Both the position numbers and the translations under genes were made by a program. DNA of 64,000 bases, taken from CAVYBY01 sp963766935. GTDB lineage: Bacteria > Actinomycetota > UBA4738 > HRBIN12. Of the stretch, positions 35,289-43,865 are shown piece after piece; within the stretch, counting starts at the first letter, position 1, and every line of letters starts with the position of its first letter. The stretch is from contig CAVYBY010000007.1 of assembly GCA_963766935.1 (NCBI GenBank), positions 62,001-126,000 on the forward strand, given 5' to 3'. The notes beneath the pieces are model-generated. The model was not told the DNA's origin and did no database searches. It saw only the letters and a list, made by a program, of their open reading frames with translations.

Positions 35289-36143
35289 TCATGCCGGTTC
35301 GGGCAGGCGGAGGTTGTCGATGAGCCGGACGCCCCCGAACCGGGCGGCCACCAGGGCTCTGACCGGACCGCTCACCTGCTCGACGGGCTCGAACGTCGCC
35401 TCGTCGACCACCGCCGCGTAGTCGAGCCGCGCAAGCGGCGTGACGCCGATCTCGCGGACCATGGCGGCGACGAGCGCCGCCACATCGCGCTCGCCACCAC
35501 GCGCCAGCTCCGCCGCCTCGGAAAGCGCCAGGAACAGACAACCGGCCTGCTCGCGCTCCTCGGGCGACAGGTACGAGTTGCGCGAGGACTGCGCCACCCC
35601 GTCGGGGGCTCGAACCGTCGGGCACGGCCGGACGTCCACCGGCAGCTCCAGCTCGTGCACCATCCTGCGAACGAGAAAGAGCTGCTGGGCGTCCTTCTCC
35701 CCGAAGTAGGCCGCGCACGGCCCGGTGACGGAGAACAGCCGGTGCACGACCCGGAGCACGCCGCGGAAGTGCGTCGGGCGGGCCGCACCCTCCAGGATCG
35801 ATCCGATCGGGCCGGGATCCGGCGACGCCAGCTCCATGGCCGTGGGGTACACCTCGTCCTGCGGCGGAAGCCAGACCAGATCCACGCCGAGCCCCTCGCA
35901 CGCGGCCAGGTCTCCGTCCTCGTCCCGGGGGTAGGCCGCAAAGTCCTCACCGGGTCCGAACTGTGCCGGGTTGACGAAGATCGAGACCACGACGAAGGAG
36001 GTCTCGGCACGGGCCCGGGCGATCATGGCGGCGTGTCCCTCGTGGAATGCGCCCATCGTGGGGACCAGCCCGACGCGCTGTTCGACGGCGCGGCGGAAGT
36101 CGGTCTCGGCGCGAAGCCCCGCGGCGGTCCGGATCACCTCCAT
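35289..36143 (-). CDS. panC: Pantothenate synthetase (pantoate-beta-alanine ligase)
   Basis: Joins pantoate and beta-alanine with ATP to make pantothenate. The 284 residues show VPTMGAFHEGHAAMI (the HIGH-like ATP site), VNPAQFGPGEDFAAYPR, FGEKDAQQLF, and SSRNSYLSPEER (KMSKS-like loop). The start is set at ATG 36143, whose first base is also the last base of the TGA stop of the DUF2520 gene. The open frame upstream belongs to the shadow of that gene. Downstream coaX begins after 4 bases. Confidence 0.96.
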   Translation of the reverse strand: MEVIRTAAGLRAETDFRRAVEQRVGLVPTMGAFHEGHAAMIARARAETSFVVVSIFVNPAQFGPGEDFAAYPRDEDGDLAACEGLGVDLVWLPPQDEVYPTAMELASPDPGPIGSILEGAARPTHFRGVLRVVHRLFSVTGPCAAYFGEKDAQQLFLVRRMVHELELPVDVRPCPTVRAPDGVAQSSRNSYLSPEEREQAGCLFLALSEAAELARGGERDVAALVAAMVREIGVTPLARLDYAAVVDEATFEPVEQVSGPVRALVAARFGGVRLIDNLRLPEPA

Positions 36144-37018
36144 CAGGTGACCGGTGGAACCCAGGCAGCGAGGACCTCGTCGACCGCGGCCCGGTGCTCC
36201 GCCGTCAGCCGGCCGGACGACTGCGCAAGATCCAGGGCGAGCCCGGCCATCGCCACGTAGGCGGCGACGAGATCCGGAGCACGTTCGGCCAGCGTCTCGA
36301 GATGCTTGCGGACGGTCCCCGCGTCGCCCCGCACGGCCGGCCCGGTGAGCGCTTCGCCCGGGCCGAGCCGCTCGAGGTTCGCGGCGGTCGCCCGAACGAG
36401 CGGGCCGATCGCGGCTCGCGGATCCGGGACGCCGGCCTGTTCGAGGAGCCGCTCGCCGACGCCGACCGTCGTCACCAGGTAGTTGGAGGCGAACACCGCC
36501 GCCGCGTGATACAGCGGGCGGAGCTCCTCGTCGAGGCGGAACGGCACCCCGCCGAGATCGGAGGCGATCCCGAACGCGAGACGTTCCCCCGCGTCGTCGT
36601 CGGCCGCGACCGCGACGGTGCATCCGGGGATCACATCCACGGCCCCGGCGACATCCGGGAAGGTCTGCAGTGGATGGATCCCGAGCCGGGCGGCGCCCTG
36701 TGCGCGAGCGGCGTCCAGCGCGTCCAGCCCGGTCGCCCCGGACAGATGTGCGACCCACTGTCCGGCACGAAAGCCGCCGCCTGCGGCCACGGCGTCGACG
36801 ACGGGTGCGATCTGGTCGTCGGGGACGGCCACCAGCACGAGTTCGGCGGCGCGGGCCGCGCCGGCGGCATCGAGCACCCGAACGCCCGGCAGGTAGGCGG
36901 CGGCGCGCTCCCGCGTGGCCTCTCGCCCCGAGACGGCGACGATGTCGTGGCCCGCCCTCGCGAGCAGGACGGCCACCGCCGTCCCCGCGCGTCCCGCGCC
37001 GAGCACCGCAATCCGCAT
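36143..37018 (-). CDS. Rossmann-fold DUF2520 protein (putative dehydrogenase)
   Basis: A 291-residue protein. The N-terminal NAD(P)-binding fold starts MRIAVLGAGRAGTA (GxGxxG) and the C-terminal DUF2520 helical domain includes PLYHAAAVFASNYLVT. Resembles ketopantoate reductase and pyrroline carboxylate reductase folds. Homologues stand between folK and panC in many actinobacteria; a role in making pantoate is tempting, since no panE is in view, but is not proven. The stop overlaps the panC ATG by one base. Confidence 0.88.
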   Translation of the reverse strand: MRIAVLGAGRAGTAVAVLLARAGHDIVAVSGREATRERAAAYLPGVRVLDAAGAARAAELVLVAVPDDQIAPVVDAVAAGGGFRAGQWVAHLSGATGLDALDAARAQGAARLGIHPLQTFPDVAGAVDVIPGCTVAVAADDDAGERLAFGIASDLGGVPFRLDEELRPLYHAAAVFASNYLVTTVGVGERLLEQAGVPDPRAAIGPLVRATAANLERLGPGEALTGPAVRGDAGTVRKHLETLAERAPDLVAAYVAMAGLALDLAQSSGRLTAEHRAAVDEVLAAWVPPVT

Positions 37019-37039
37019 GCAGCGAGTATCGCCGGACCG

Positions 37040-37540
37040 TCACCCGGCCGGCAGCCGCAGCGGCGGCGCGAACGGGCGGGCGCCGCCGACGGCTCCCGGG
37101 CCGAGCCGCAGCTCCCGAAGCCGGGTGCCGTCGGGCAGCACCGGATCCGGAGTCACCTCGAGCAGCGGGAGCAGGACGAAGGCCCGCTCCGTGAGCCGGG
37201 GATGGGGGATCACGAGATTCGGTTCATCGAGGACGAGATCGTCGTAGAGCAGCACGTCGACGTCGATGGTGCGAGGGCCCCAACGCGCGGCGCGGACTCG
37301 CCCGAGCGCCGACTCCACTCTCTGACAGGCGGCGAGCACATCGTTCGGATCGAGGTTGGTTTCGGCGAGGACGACCGCGTTCAGGAAGTCGGGCTGCGGC
37401 GGGCCGACCGGATCCGTCTCCCACACGCGCGAGCAGGCGAGGACCCGGACGCCCTCGAGGGCAAGAAGGTCCACGGCGGACTGCAGCGTGCCCAGCCGGT
37501 CGCCGACGTTGGAACCCAGTCCGAGGGTCGCCGTCGGCAT
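37040..37540 (-). CDS. folK: 2-amino-4-hydroxy-6-hydroxymethyldihydropteridine pyrophosphokinase
   Basis: Transfers pyrophosphate from ATP to 6-hydroxymethyl-dihydropterin in folate synthesis. The 166 residues contain LGLGSNVGDRLGTLQ, the pterin-site FLNAVVLAET and the metal-binding RWGPRTIDVDVLLYDD followed by IPHPRLTERAFVL. The ATG 37540 was chosen over the in-frame TTG one codon upstream. It lies 64 bases after folB, with the DUF2520 gene 21 bases downstream. Confidence 0.95.
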   Translation of the reverse strand: MPTATLGLGSNVGDRLGTLQSAVDLLALEGVRVLACSRVWETDPVGPPQPDFLNAVVLAETNLDPNDVLAACQRVESALGRVRAARWGPRTIDVDVLLYDDLVLDEPNLVIPHPRLTERAFVLLPLLEVTPDPVLPDGTRLRELRLGPGAVGGARPFAPPLRLPAG

Positions 37541-37604
37541 CAACCCGGAGACGACCCGAGACGGTCGCGAAGATTGGAACGGAGCCTCAGGGTCGGCGAC
37601 ATGA

Positions 37605-37964
37605 TCAACTGGGCCGGGACGCGTCGGCCGCGGCGGCGGCGCCGTCGATCCCCAGCCGGACGGCGGCGTGCGGCTTGTGCACCACGGCGCGCGCGGACAC
37701 GACGTGGGGCATCGCCGCCACGTCGTGGGCGATCGCGCTCGCGAGCGACTCGATCAGGTCGAACGACCCGCCCTCGACCAGCGCTCGGACTCCTTCGACG
37801 ATCTCGCGGTAGTCGGCCGTCCCGTCGATCCGGTCCCGGTCGATCTCGACCTCCAGATCCAGATCCACGACGAACGGCTGCGGTTCGTCCTTCTCCCCGG
37901 CTCGCGCCCCGTGACGACCGTCGGCGTGGATCCCGGTCAGGAACAGCCTCGCGGATGTGCTCAC
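37605..37964 (-). CDS. folB: Dihydroneopterin aldolase
   Basis: Cleaves 7,8-dihydroneopterin to 6-hydroxymethyl-dihydropterin and glycolaldehyde. The 119 residues fit the family (LFLTGIHADGRHGARAGEK, FVVDLDLEVEI, DYREIVEGV, SFDLIESLASAIA, and VHKPHAAVR near the end with the active-site Lys). The C-terminus is Ala-rich. The ATG overlaps the stop of the upstream hydrolase gene as ATGA. Folate genes folE-folP-(hydrolase)-folB-folK read in one direction. Confidence 0.94.
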   Translation of the reverse strand: MSTSARLFLTGIHADGRHGARAGEKDEPQPFVVDLDLEVEIDRDRIDGTADYREIVEGVRALVEGGSFDLIESLASAIAHDVAAMPHVVSARAVVHKPHAAVRLGIDGAAAAADASRPS

Positions 37965-38677
37965 TCATCCTCCTCGTCGTCGACGTCGAACCAGGGATCG
38001 GCCTCGTCTTCCTCCAGATCGACCCATGGCGGGCGGCGTTCGAGCTGGAGCATCACGACCCCTTCCGCCGGCGCATCGTGGCCGTGCGGCTGGTGCGCGT
38101 ACCGGGCCCGAAGGTACTCGTGGATGATCGGTCCGATCGTCGCACCGGCATCCTCGACGAGGAAATGGCCGCTCTCCGGGACGAGGCCGAGGGTCGAGGC
38201 GGGGATCGCCTCGTTCAGCCGCTCCGCCTCGGCCACCGGCGCCACGGCGTCGTCCTCGCCCCACAGGATCAGCACCGGGAACTCCCACGCCGCCATCCGG
38301 GCCTCTCGCGCGGAGTCCGGCTCCGGACCGATCGCGTCGATCAGCACCAGCCCGTCGACCCGCGGGTCCTGCTCGGCAATGAGGACCGCCACTCCGGCGC
38401 CCGACCCGTGACCGACGATGGCGACGCGCTCGACGTCGAGTGCGTCCAGAAGCTCGCGCACATGATCCGCACGAACCGAAAGCGGGTCGGCACCCGGGGG
38501 CGGAGGCGCCGCCAGCGGGGTGAGATCGGGCGCGATCACTCGGAACCGCGAGGCGAACAGCGGCAGCAGCTCGTCCCACATGGACGGTGTGCGGTCGACG
38601 CCGTGCAGAAGGAGCACGGCCGGTCCCTCGCCGGTCTCCGTCACGTTCGGCGGGTTCTCGCCGCGGGCGCCGTTCAC
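37961..38677 (-). CDS. Alpha/beta-hydrolase-fold protein with altered nucleophile elbow and acidic tail
   Basis: A 238-residue alpha/beta hydrolase. The oxyanion region LLLHGVDRTPSMWDELL, the Asp in LWGEDDAVAP and the His in PESGHFLVED are present. The elbow reads VGHGSGAGVAV, where the usual GHSxGG has Gly in the nucleophile place and Ser one position later. Activity may be lost or changed. The last ~17 residues are mostly Asp/Glu. GTGA overlap with folP and ATGA overlap with folB place it firmly inside the folate operon. The start is the GTG 38677; the longer frame upstream is Arg-rich. Substrate unknown. Confidence 0.85.
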   Translation of the reverse strand: MNGARGENPPNVTETGEGPAVLLLHGVDRTPSMWDELLPLFASRFRVIAPDLTPLAAPPPPGADPLSVRADHVRELLDALDVERVAIVGHGSGAGVAVLIAEQDPRVDGLVLIDAIGPEPDSAREARMAAWEFPVLILWGEDDAVAPVAEAERLNEAIPASTLGLVPESGHFLVEDAGATIGPIIHEYLRARYAHQPHGHDAPAEGVVMLQLERRPPWVDLEEDEADPWFDVDDEEDE

Positions 38678-39537
38678 CGAACCTCCCGCGCGATCGCGTC
38701 GGCGACGCGGACGACCGCGGCCATGGCGCGGACGTCGTGCACGCGGACGATGTCGGCCCCGGCGGATGCGCACCATGCGACGGCGGCGGCCGTACCCTCG
38801 AGCCGGCCGGCGGGATCGTCCGATCCGGTCAGGACCCCGATGAACCGCTTACGAGAGGGCCCGACGAGCACCGGCAGACCGAGGTCCGAGAGGACGTCCA
38901 GATGCCGGAGCAGCTCGAGGTTGTGTTCGAGCCCCTTGCCGAACCCGATCCCGGGATCGATGCAGAGCCGTTCGCGGCCGATACCGGCCTCGACCGCGGC
39001 CGCGGCGCGACCGGCCAGGAAGCCGCGAACCTCGGCGACGACGTCGGCGTAGGTCGGATCCTCCTGCATGGTCTTGGGGTCGCCGAGCATGTGCATGAGG
39101 ACCATGCCGGCGCCGGTCTCACGCACCACGCCGAACATCTCCGGATCCCGCCCCGCGGTCACGTCGTTGACGATCGCCGCGCCGGCACCGGCCGCGACAC
39201 GGGCGACCTCGGCCTTGCGCGTGTCCACGCTGACGAGCGCGCCGGGCAGGGCGGCCACGACGCCCTCGATGACCGGGATGACGCGGTCGAGCTCGTCGGC
39301 GGCGGCGACCGGTTCGGAACCGGGACGCGTGGACTCTCCGCCGATGTCGAGGATGTCCGCGCCGCCGGCGGCGAGGGTGAGCGCGTGCCGCACCGCATCG
39401 TCCGCCCCGAGAAACGCGCCGCCGTCGCTGAAGGAATCCGGCGTGACGTTGACGATGCCCATGAGGAGCGTGCGCTCGCCGCATCGGATCTCGCGATCGC
39501 CGCAGCGCCAGATCCGCGGGGTGGCCACGGCGGGCAT
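38674..39537 (-). CDS. folP: Dihydropteroate synthase
   Basis: Condenses hydroxymethyl-dihydropterin diphosphate with p-aminobenzoate; the sulfonamide target. The 287 residues show the loop 1 motif GIVNVTPDSFSDGG, DIGGESTRPGSEPV, IVNDVTAG, DPGIGFGKGLEHNLELL and GPSRKRFIG, a TIM-barrel with every conserved pterin-site element. The start is set at ATG 39537; the frame extension overlaps folE and has no family similarity. It overlaps the hydrolase gene by 4 bases (GTGA). Confidence 0.96.
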   Translation of the reverse strand: MPAVATPRIWRCGDREIRCGERTLLMGIVNVTPDSFSDGGAFLGADDAVRHALTLAAGGADILDIGGESTRPGSEPVAAADELDRVIPVIEGVVAALPGALVSVDTRKAEVARVAAGAGAAIVNDVTAGRDPEMFGVVRETGAGMVLMHMLGDPKTMQEDPTYADVVAEVRGFLAGRAAAAVEAGIGRERLCIDPGIGFGKGLEHNLELLRHLDVLSDLGLPVLVGPSRKRFIGVLTGSDDPAGRLEGTAAAVAWCASAGADIVRVHDVRAMAAVVRVADAIAREVR

Positions 39538-39565
39538 CGTAGCGCCGAGCGGCGCGGCGCCCGTC

Positions 39566-40144
39566 TCAGCGCATCCGGATGTGGTCCATCGCCTCCTGGC
39601 GCGTGCGGGCGTCGGTTCGGAACAGGCCACGAACCGCGGAGGTGATCGTCATCGACCCGGGCTTCTTGATCCCGCGCATCGTCATGCACAGGTGCTCGGC
39701 CTCGATCACCACGAACACGCCGCGCGGCGAGAGCGCCCGGTCGATCGCATCGGCGATCTCGGTGGTCAGGCGCTCCTGCACCTGCAGCCGCTTGGACAAC
39801 ATGTCGACCACGCGGGCGATCTTCGACAATCCGGTGATCTGCTGCGACTTGTTCGGGATGTAGGCGACGTGCGCCCTCCCGACGAACGGGAGCACATGGT
39901 GCTCGCAGAGCGAGTAGAGCGGGATGTCCCGCACCATGATCATCTCGTCGTGGTCCGCGCCCTCGACGACCGTGACGATCTCGCTGGCGTCGACGGCGAT
40001 GCCGGCGAGGATCTCGCGGTACATCCGGGCGACGCGGCCGGGCGTCTCTCGCAAGCCGCCGCGGTCGGGGTCCTCGCCGACCCCCTCGAGGATGAGCCGG
40101 ACGCCCTCCTCGACTTTCTGGTCGTCGAAGCCATCCCCGTCCAT
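39566..40144 (-). CDS. folE: GTP cyclohydrolase I
   Basis: Makes 7,8-dihydroneopterin triphosphate from GTP, the first step of folate synthesis. The 192 residues carry the zinc ligands in LCEHHVLPFVG and in EAEHLCMTMRG, plus YIPNKSQQITGLSK and RLQVQERLTTEIA of the GTP site. Typical length. It lies 38 bases after ftsH and 28 before folP, the same order as in Mycobacterium. Confidence 0.97.
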   Translation of the reverse strand: MDGDGFDDQKVEEGVRLILEGVGEDPDRGGLRETPGRVARMYREILAGIAVDASEIVTVVEGADHDEMIMVRDIPLYSLCEHHVLPFVGRAHVAYIPNKSQQITGLSKIARVVDMLSKRLQVQERLTTEIADAIDRALSPRGVFVVIEAEHLCMTMRGIKKPGSMTITSAVRGLFRTDARTRQEAMDHIRMR

Positions 40145-40182
40145 ACAGCCATGCTACCGAGACGAAGGCAGCGGCCCGCGGC

Positions 40183-42102
40183 TCAGGCGGGGGCGGGGGG
40201 CGGGTCGAGGTTGGGGCGAAGGGCCCGCCGCGACACGGCGAGGCCGGCGCTGCGCAACTCGGGCGCACGCGGCGCGCGGCGCTCCACGTCCGCGAAGAAC
40301 TTCTCCACCTGCTCGCGGTCGAGCGTTTCTCGCTCGAGGAGCAGGGTCGCGAGCGCATCGAGCTTCGGACCGTTGTCGGTGAGGATCTCGAGCGCGACGT
40401 CGTGCGCCTCGTCGATCAGCTGCTGGACCTCGCGGTCGATCTCGAAGGCCACGGCGTCGGAGTAGTCGGGGGTCGAGGCCCAGTCGCGGCCGAGGAACAC
40501 CTCTCCTTGCTTCTGACCGAGCGTCCGCGGCCCGATCGTGTCGCTCATCCCGTACTCGGTGACCATCTGGCGGGCGACCTTCGTCGCGCGCTCGATGTCG
40601 CTGGCCGCCCCCGTCGTGATGTCGCTGGCGATGATCTCTTCCGCGACGCGGCCGCCCATCATCATGGCGAGCTCGTCCCGCATCTGTTCGCGGGTCATCA
40701 GCAAGCGGTCCTGCTCGGGCAGCGTGAGCGTGTAGCCGAGCGCGCGGCCGCGCGGGATGACCGTGATCTTGTGAACCTCGTCGGTGTTCGGCAGCACGTG
40801 CGCGACGAGCGCATGCCCGCCCTCGTGGTAGGCGATGAGACGGCGCTCTTCCTCGCTGATCACGCGGGTCTTGCGCTCGGGTCCCGCCATGACCCGGTCG
40901 ACGGCTTCGTCGATCTCGCTCATGCCGATCGAGCGCCGGTTGCGCCGCGCGGCGAGCAGGGCGGCCTCGTTGATGACGTTCGCGAGATCGGCGCCGGTGA
41001 ATCCCGGCGTTCGGCGCGCGAGCACGTCGAGGCTCATTCGACGGTCGAACGGCTTGCCACGAGCGTGGATCCTCAAGATGGCCTTCCGACCCTCGAGATC
41101 GGGACGGTCGATCACGACCTGCCGGTCGAACCGGCCCGGGCGAAGGAGCGCCGGATCGAGAATGTCCGGACGGTTCGTCGCGGCCATCAGGATCACCGTC
41201 GTTCGCTGGTCGAAACCGTCCATCTCGACGAGCAACTGGTTGAGCGTCTGCTCGCGCTCGTCGTGTCCGCCGCCGAGACCGGCGCCGCGATGGCGCCCGA
41301 CGGCGTCGATCTCGTCGATGAACACGATGGCCGGTGCCGCGGCCTTGGCCTGTTCGAACAGATCGCGGACTCGTGCGGCTCCGACACCGACGAACATCTC
41401 CACGAAATCCGATCCGCTGATGGCGAAGAACGGGACGCCCGCCTCGCCGGCGACGGCGCGGGCCAGGAGCGTCTTGCCCGTGCCGGGAGGACCGAACAAC
41501 AGCACCCCCCGGGGGATCTTCGCTCCCATCGCCTGGAACTTGGCCGGATGCTGGAGGTACTCCTTCACCTCCTGGAGCTCCTCGATCGCCTCGTCGACAC
41601 CGGCGACGTCGGAGAACGTCGTCTTGGGCATGTCCTTGGACACCAGCTTGTGGCGGCTGCGCCCGAACTGCATCACGCGCCCGCCGCCGCCCTGGGACCG
41701 GTTCATCAAGAAGATGAGAAGCCCGCCGATCAGGAGCAGCGGCACGACCACCGACACGAAGGTCGTCAGCAACGCGTTCGGCCGCTGTGGATCGGCCGTC
41801 ACGTTCACGCCGGCGTCGAGCATCTCCTGTGTGAGCTCGTCGGCGTACTCCGCGGGGTACTCCACCTTGTACAAGACGCCGTTCTTGAGCTCACCGGTGA
41901 TGGCCTGATCGCCGTCGAGCTGGGTCGCGGTCTTCACCTGACGATCGGCAAGGTTTGCTTCGAACGTCCCCAGCTTCATCGTCTCCGCGCTCGGGTGGTG
42001 GCCGGCGACCGAGAGGATGGTGAGAAGGACGAACATGCCGAGCAGGATCCACACCGTCGGTGTGCGGGCGAGACGTCGAAGCGGGGACTCCTGCGGGTTC
42101 AA
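40183..42102 (-). CDS. ftsH: ATP-dependent zinc metalloprotease FtsH
   Basis: Membrane-bound hexameric AAA protease that removes misfolded and short-lived proteins. Two membrane helices (WILLGMFVLLTILSVAG and a second near residue 125, VVVPLLLIGGLLIFLM) flank an external domain. AAA motifs: GPPGTGKT, IVFIDEIDAVGR, SRH region LRPGRFDRQ. Zinc site: HEGGH with a third ligand downstream. Length is 639 residues from TTG 42102, chosen because CAGGAG lies 8 bases upstream; a GTG at 42132 in the same frame lacks a ribosome site. The C-terminus is Pro/Ala-rich. Confidence 0.96.
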   Translation of the reverse strand: MNPQESPLRRLARTPTVWILLGMFVLLTILSVAGHHPSAETMKLGTFEANLADRQVKTATQLDGDQAITGELKNGVLYKVEYPAEYADELTQEMLDAGVNVTADPQRPNALLTTFVSVVVPLLLIGGLLIFLMNRSQGGGGRVMQFGRSRHKLVSKDMPKTTFSDVAGVDEAIEELQEVKEYLQHPAKFQAMGAKIPRGVLLFGPPGTGKTLLARAVAGEAGVPFFAISGSDFVEMFVGVGAARVRDLFEQAKAAAPAIVFIDEIDAVGRHRGAGLGGGHDEREQTLNQLLVEMDGFDQRTTVILMAATNRPDILDPALLRPGRFDRQVVIDRPDLEGRKAILRIHARGKPFDRRMSLDVLARRTPGFTGADLANVINEAALLAARRNRRSIGMSEIDEAVDRVMAGPERKTRVISEEERRLIAYHEGGHALVAHVLPNTDEVHKITVIPRGRALGYTLTLPEQDRLLMTREQMRDELAMMMGGRVAEEIIASDITTGAASDIERATKVARQMVTEYGMSDTIGPRTLGQKQGEVFLGRDWASTPDYSDAVAFEIDREVQQLIDEAHDVALEILTDNGPKLDALATLLLERETLDREQVEKFFADVERRAPRAPELRSAGLAVSRRALRPNLDPPPAPA

Positions 42103-42231
42103 CGGCCGGGCTCCTGGGCGTTGGTGCGGCACCGTTTGTGCAGTGGGGGTGGGCCCGCGAGGGCGAGCTCGTCGGCGATGGTAGCACCGGCCACCGACGC
42201 GGGAATCCCCCGATGGGTGGACGCCGGCGGG

Positions 42232-42825
42232 TCAGCCGCCGTACGCCGAAGGCTTGAGCGTCGCGATGTACGGCAGGTTGCGGAATCGCTCGCCGAAGTC
42301 GAGCCCGTAGCCGACCACGAACTCCGGCGGGATCTCGAAGCCGACGTAGCGCATGTCGAGCGGGACCTTCTGGAGCCCGGTCTTGTGGAGCAGCGCCGCC
42401 ACTTCGAGCGAAGCCGGATGGCGAGCCCGCAGGTTCTTCAGCAGGTAGTTGAGCGTCAGGCCCGAGTCGACGATGTCCTCGACGAGCAGCACGTCGAGCC
42501 CCTCGAGATCGTGGTCGAGGTCCTTCAGGATCCGGACCACGCCGCTCGTTCGCGTGGCCGCGCCGTAGGACGACACCGCCATGAAGTCGAACTCGAGCGG
42601 AAGCCTCACGTGCCGCGCGAGATCAGCCATCACCACGAACGCGCCCTTTAGCACCCCGATCAAAAGGAGGCTCTTGCCCTGGTAGTCGTTCGTGATCCGC
42701 TCGCCCATCTCGGCGAGCTTCGCCCGGATCTCGTCCTCGGAGAAGAGAATCCGTTCGATGTCGCGCTCATAGGCAGCCACGTGAGCCGTCACCGTATCGA
42801 CAGAGCTGTCTTCCCTGGCCGCCAC
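42232..42825 (-). CDS. hpt: Hypoxanthine phosphoribosyltransferase
   Basis: Purine salvage enzyme: hypoxanthine or guanine plus PRPP to IMP or GMP. The 197 residues contain LIGVLKGAFVVMADL, the PRPP motif VLLVEDIVDSGLTL and YVGFEIPPEFVVGYGLDFGERFRNLPYIATL. The GTG 42825 is supported by GAGGGGG 4 bases upstream. It lies 9 bases after tilS; the tilS-hpt-ftsH order is conserved across Gram-positive bacteria. Confidence 0.96.
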   Translation of the reverse strand: MAAREDSSVDTVTAHVAAYERDIERILFSEDEIRAKLAEMGERITNDYQGKSLLLIGVLKGAFVVMADLARHVRLPLEFDFMAVSSYGAATRTSGVVRILKDLDHDLEGLDVLLVEDIVDSGLTLNYLLKNLRARHPASLEVAALLHKTGLQKVPLDMRYVGFEIPPEFVVGYGLDFGERFRNLPYIATLKPSAYGG

Positions 42826-42834
42826 CGTTCCCCC

Positions 42835-43851
42835 TCAAGCGCGTCCGGACCGGGTCCTCGGAAGCGAGAGACGAACATACTCCCGCTCGCGCCGAGCCTT
42901 CAAACCGCCGGAGAGGTCGCACCGGCGGCCGGGGCGTCCGCGGGCCAGGTCGGCGACGGACCGGACGTCGGCGCGGGTGGCCGGGATCCCGAACCGAAAG
43001 ATCGCCTGACCGATCAGCCGGCCCGCGATCGGATCGGAGAGGCGTGCGAGCGGCTCGGCTCTCAGGGCGAGGCCGTCGGAGACATCCGGCCGCCATCCAC
43101 CGTCCACGACGTCCGCCCACGCGTCGACGACGAGGCGCATCAGCTCGGCCTGATCCGCCCGCAACAGCCCGGCGGTGCGCGCAAGCGGCTCGCGCACGTC
43201 GCGGCCGACGGCGCGCTCGATCTCGGGGATCACGCCAAGGCGGATCGCGTTTCGCAGGAACCTGGGGTCCTCGTTGGTCGGGTCGAGCCGCGGTCGCAGG
43301 CGAAGCGCCCGGCAAAACGCCTCCACATCGCTTCGGCGAACCTCGATCAGCGGCTGGATCTCGAGTCCGGAGACGGGCGCGATCCCGTCGAGCGCCTCCA
43401 TGCCGCCGCCACGGATCAATCCGATCAGCAGGGTTTCGGCGTCGTCGTCGAGGGTGTGCCCCTCGGCGACCCGGCCCGAGCCGATCTCGCGAGCAACCTC
43501 GGCGCGATGTGCGATCCGCTGGTCCCGGGCCCAGGCCTCGACCGAGGAGCCGGGCGGCGGAGCGCCATCGGCGACTCGCAGGTGGCACGGGAGTCCGAGG
43601 CGGGCGGCGAGCCGGCGCACATAGACGGCATCGGCCGGCGAGCCGGGGCGGAGCCGGTGGTCCAGATGGAACACGGCCAGACGGATCTGGAGCAGCCGGC
43701 GAAGGAACCAGAGCGAATAGAGCAGACACACCGAGTCGGGACCACCGGAGACAGACACCAGGACCAGATCGCCGGGCCGGACCATCTCGTGACGACGGAT
43801 CGTCTGGGTGACGGTTCGCAGCACCCGGGCGACGGCAGGCGGGCGGCGCAC
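42835..43851 (-). CDS. tilS: tRNA(Ile)-lysidine synthetase
   Basis: Converts C34 of tRNA-Ile(CAT) to lysidine so that it reads AUA. The 338 residues start with the N-type ATP pyrophosphatase loop SVSGGPDSVCLLYSL, then FHLDHRLRPGSPAD, ARDQRIAHRAEVAREIG and EGHTLDDDAETLLIGLIRGGG. The C-terminal part is short, as in actinobacterial TilS. The start is GTG 43851 with AAGGGG a few bases upstream; the long frame beyond it overlaps the zincin gene and is a shadow. Confidence 0.94.
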   Translation of the reverse strand: MRRPPAVARVLRTVTQTIRRHEMVRPGDLVLVSVSGGPDSVCLLYSLWFLRRLLQIRLAVFHLDHRLRPGSPADAVYVRRLAARLGLPCHLRVADGAPPPGSSVEAWARDQRIAHRAEVAREIGSGRVAEGHTLDDDAETLLIGLIRGGGMEALDGIAPVSGLEIQPLIEVRRSDVEAFCRALRLRPRLDPTNEDPRFLRNAIRLGVIPEIERAVGRDVREPLARTAGLLRADQAELMRLVVDAWADVVDGGWRPDVSDGLALRAEPLARLSDPIAGRLIGQAIFRFGIPATRADVRSVADLARGRPGRRCDLSGGLKARREREYVRLSLPRTRSGRA

Positions 43852-43865
43852 GCGCCCCTTTCGCG

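Noticed and set aside
40402..42651. 749-codon plus-strand frame opposite ftsH
   Set aside because: Antisense shadow of ftsH, whose motifs are complete.
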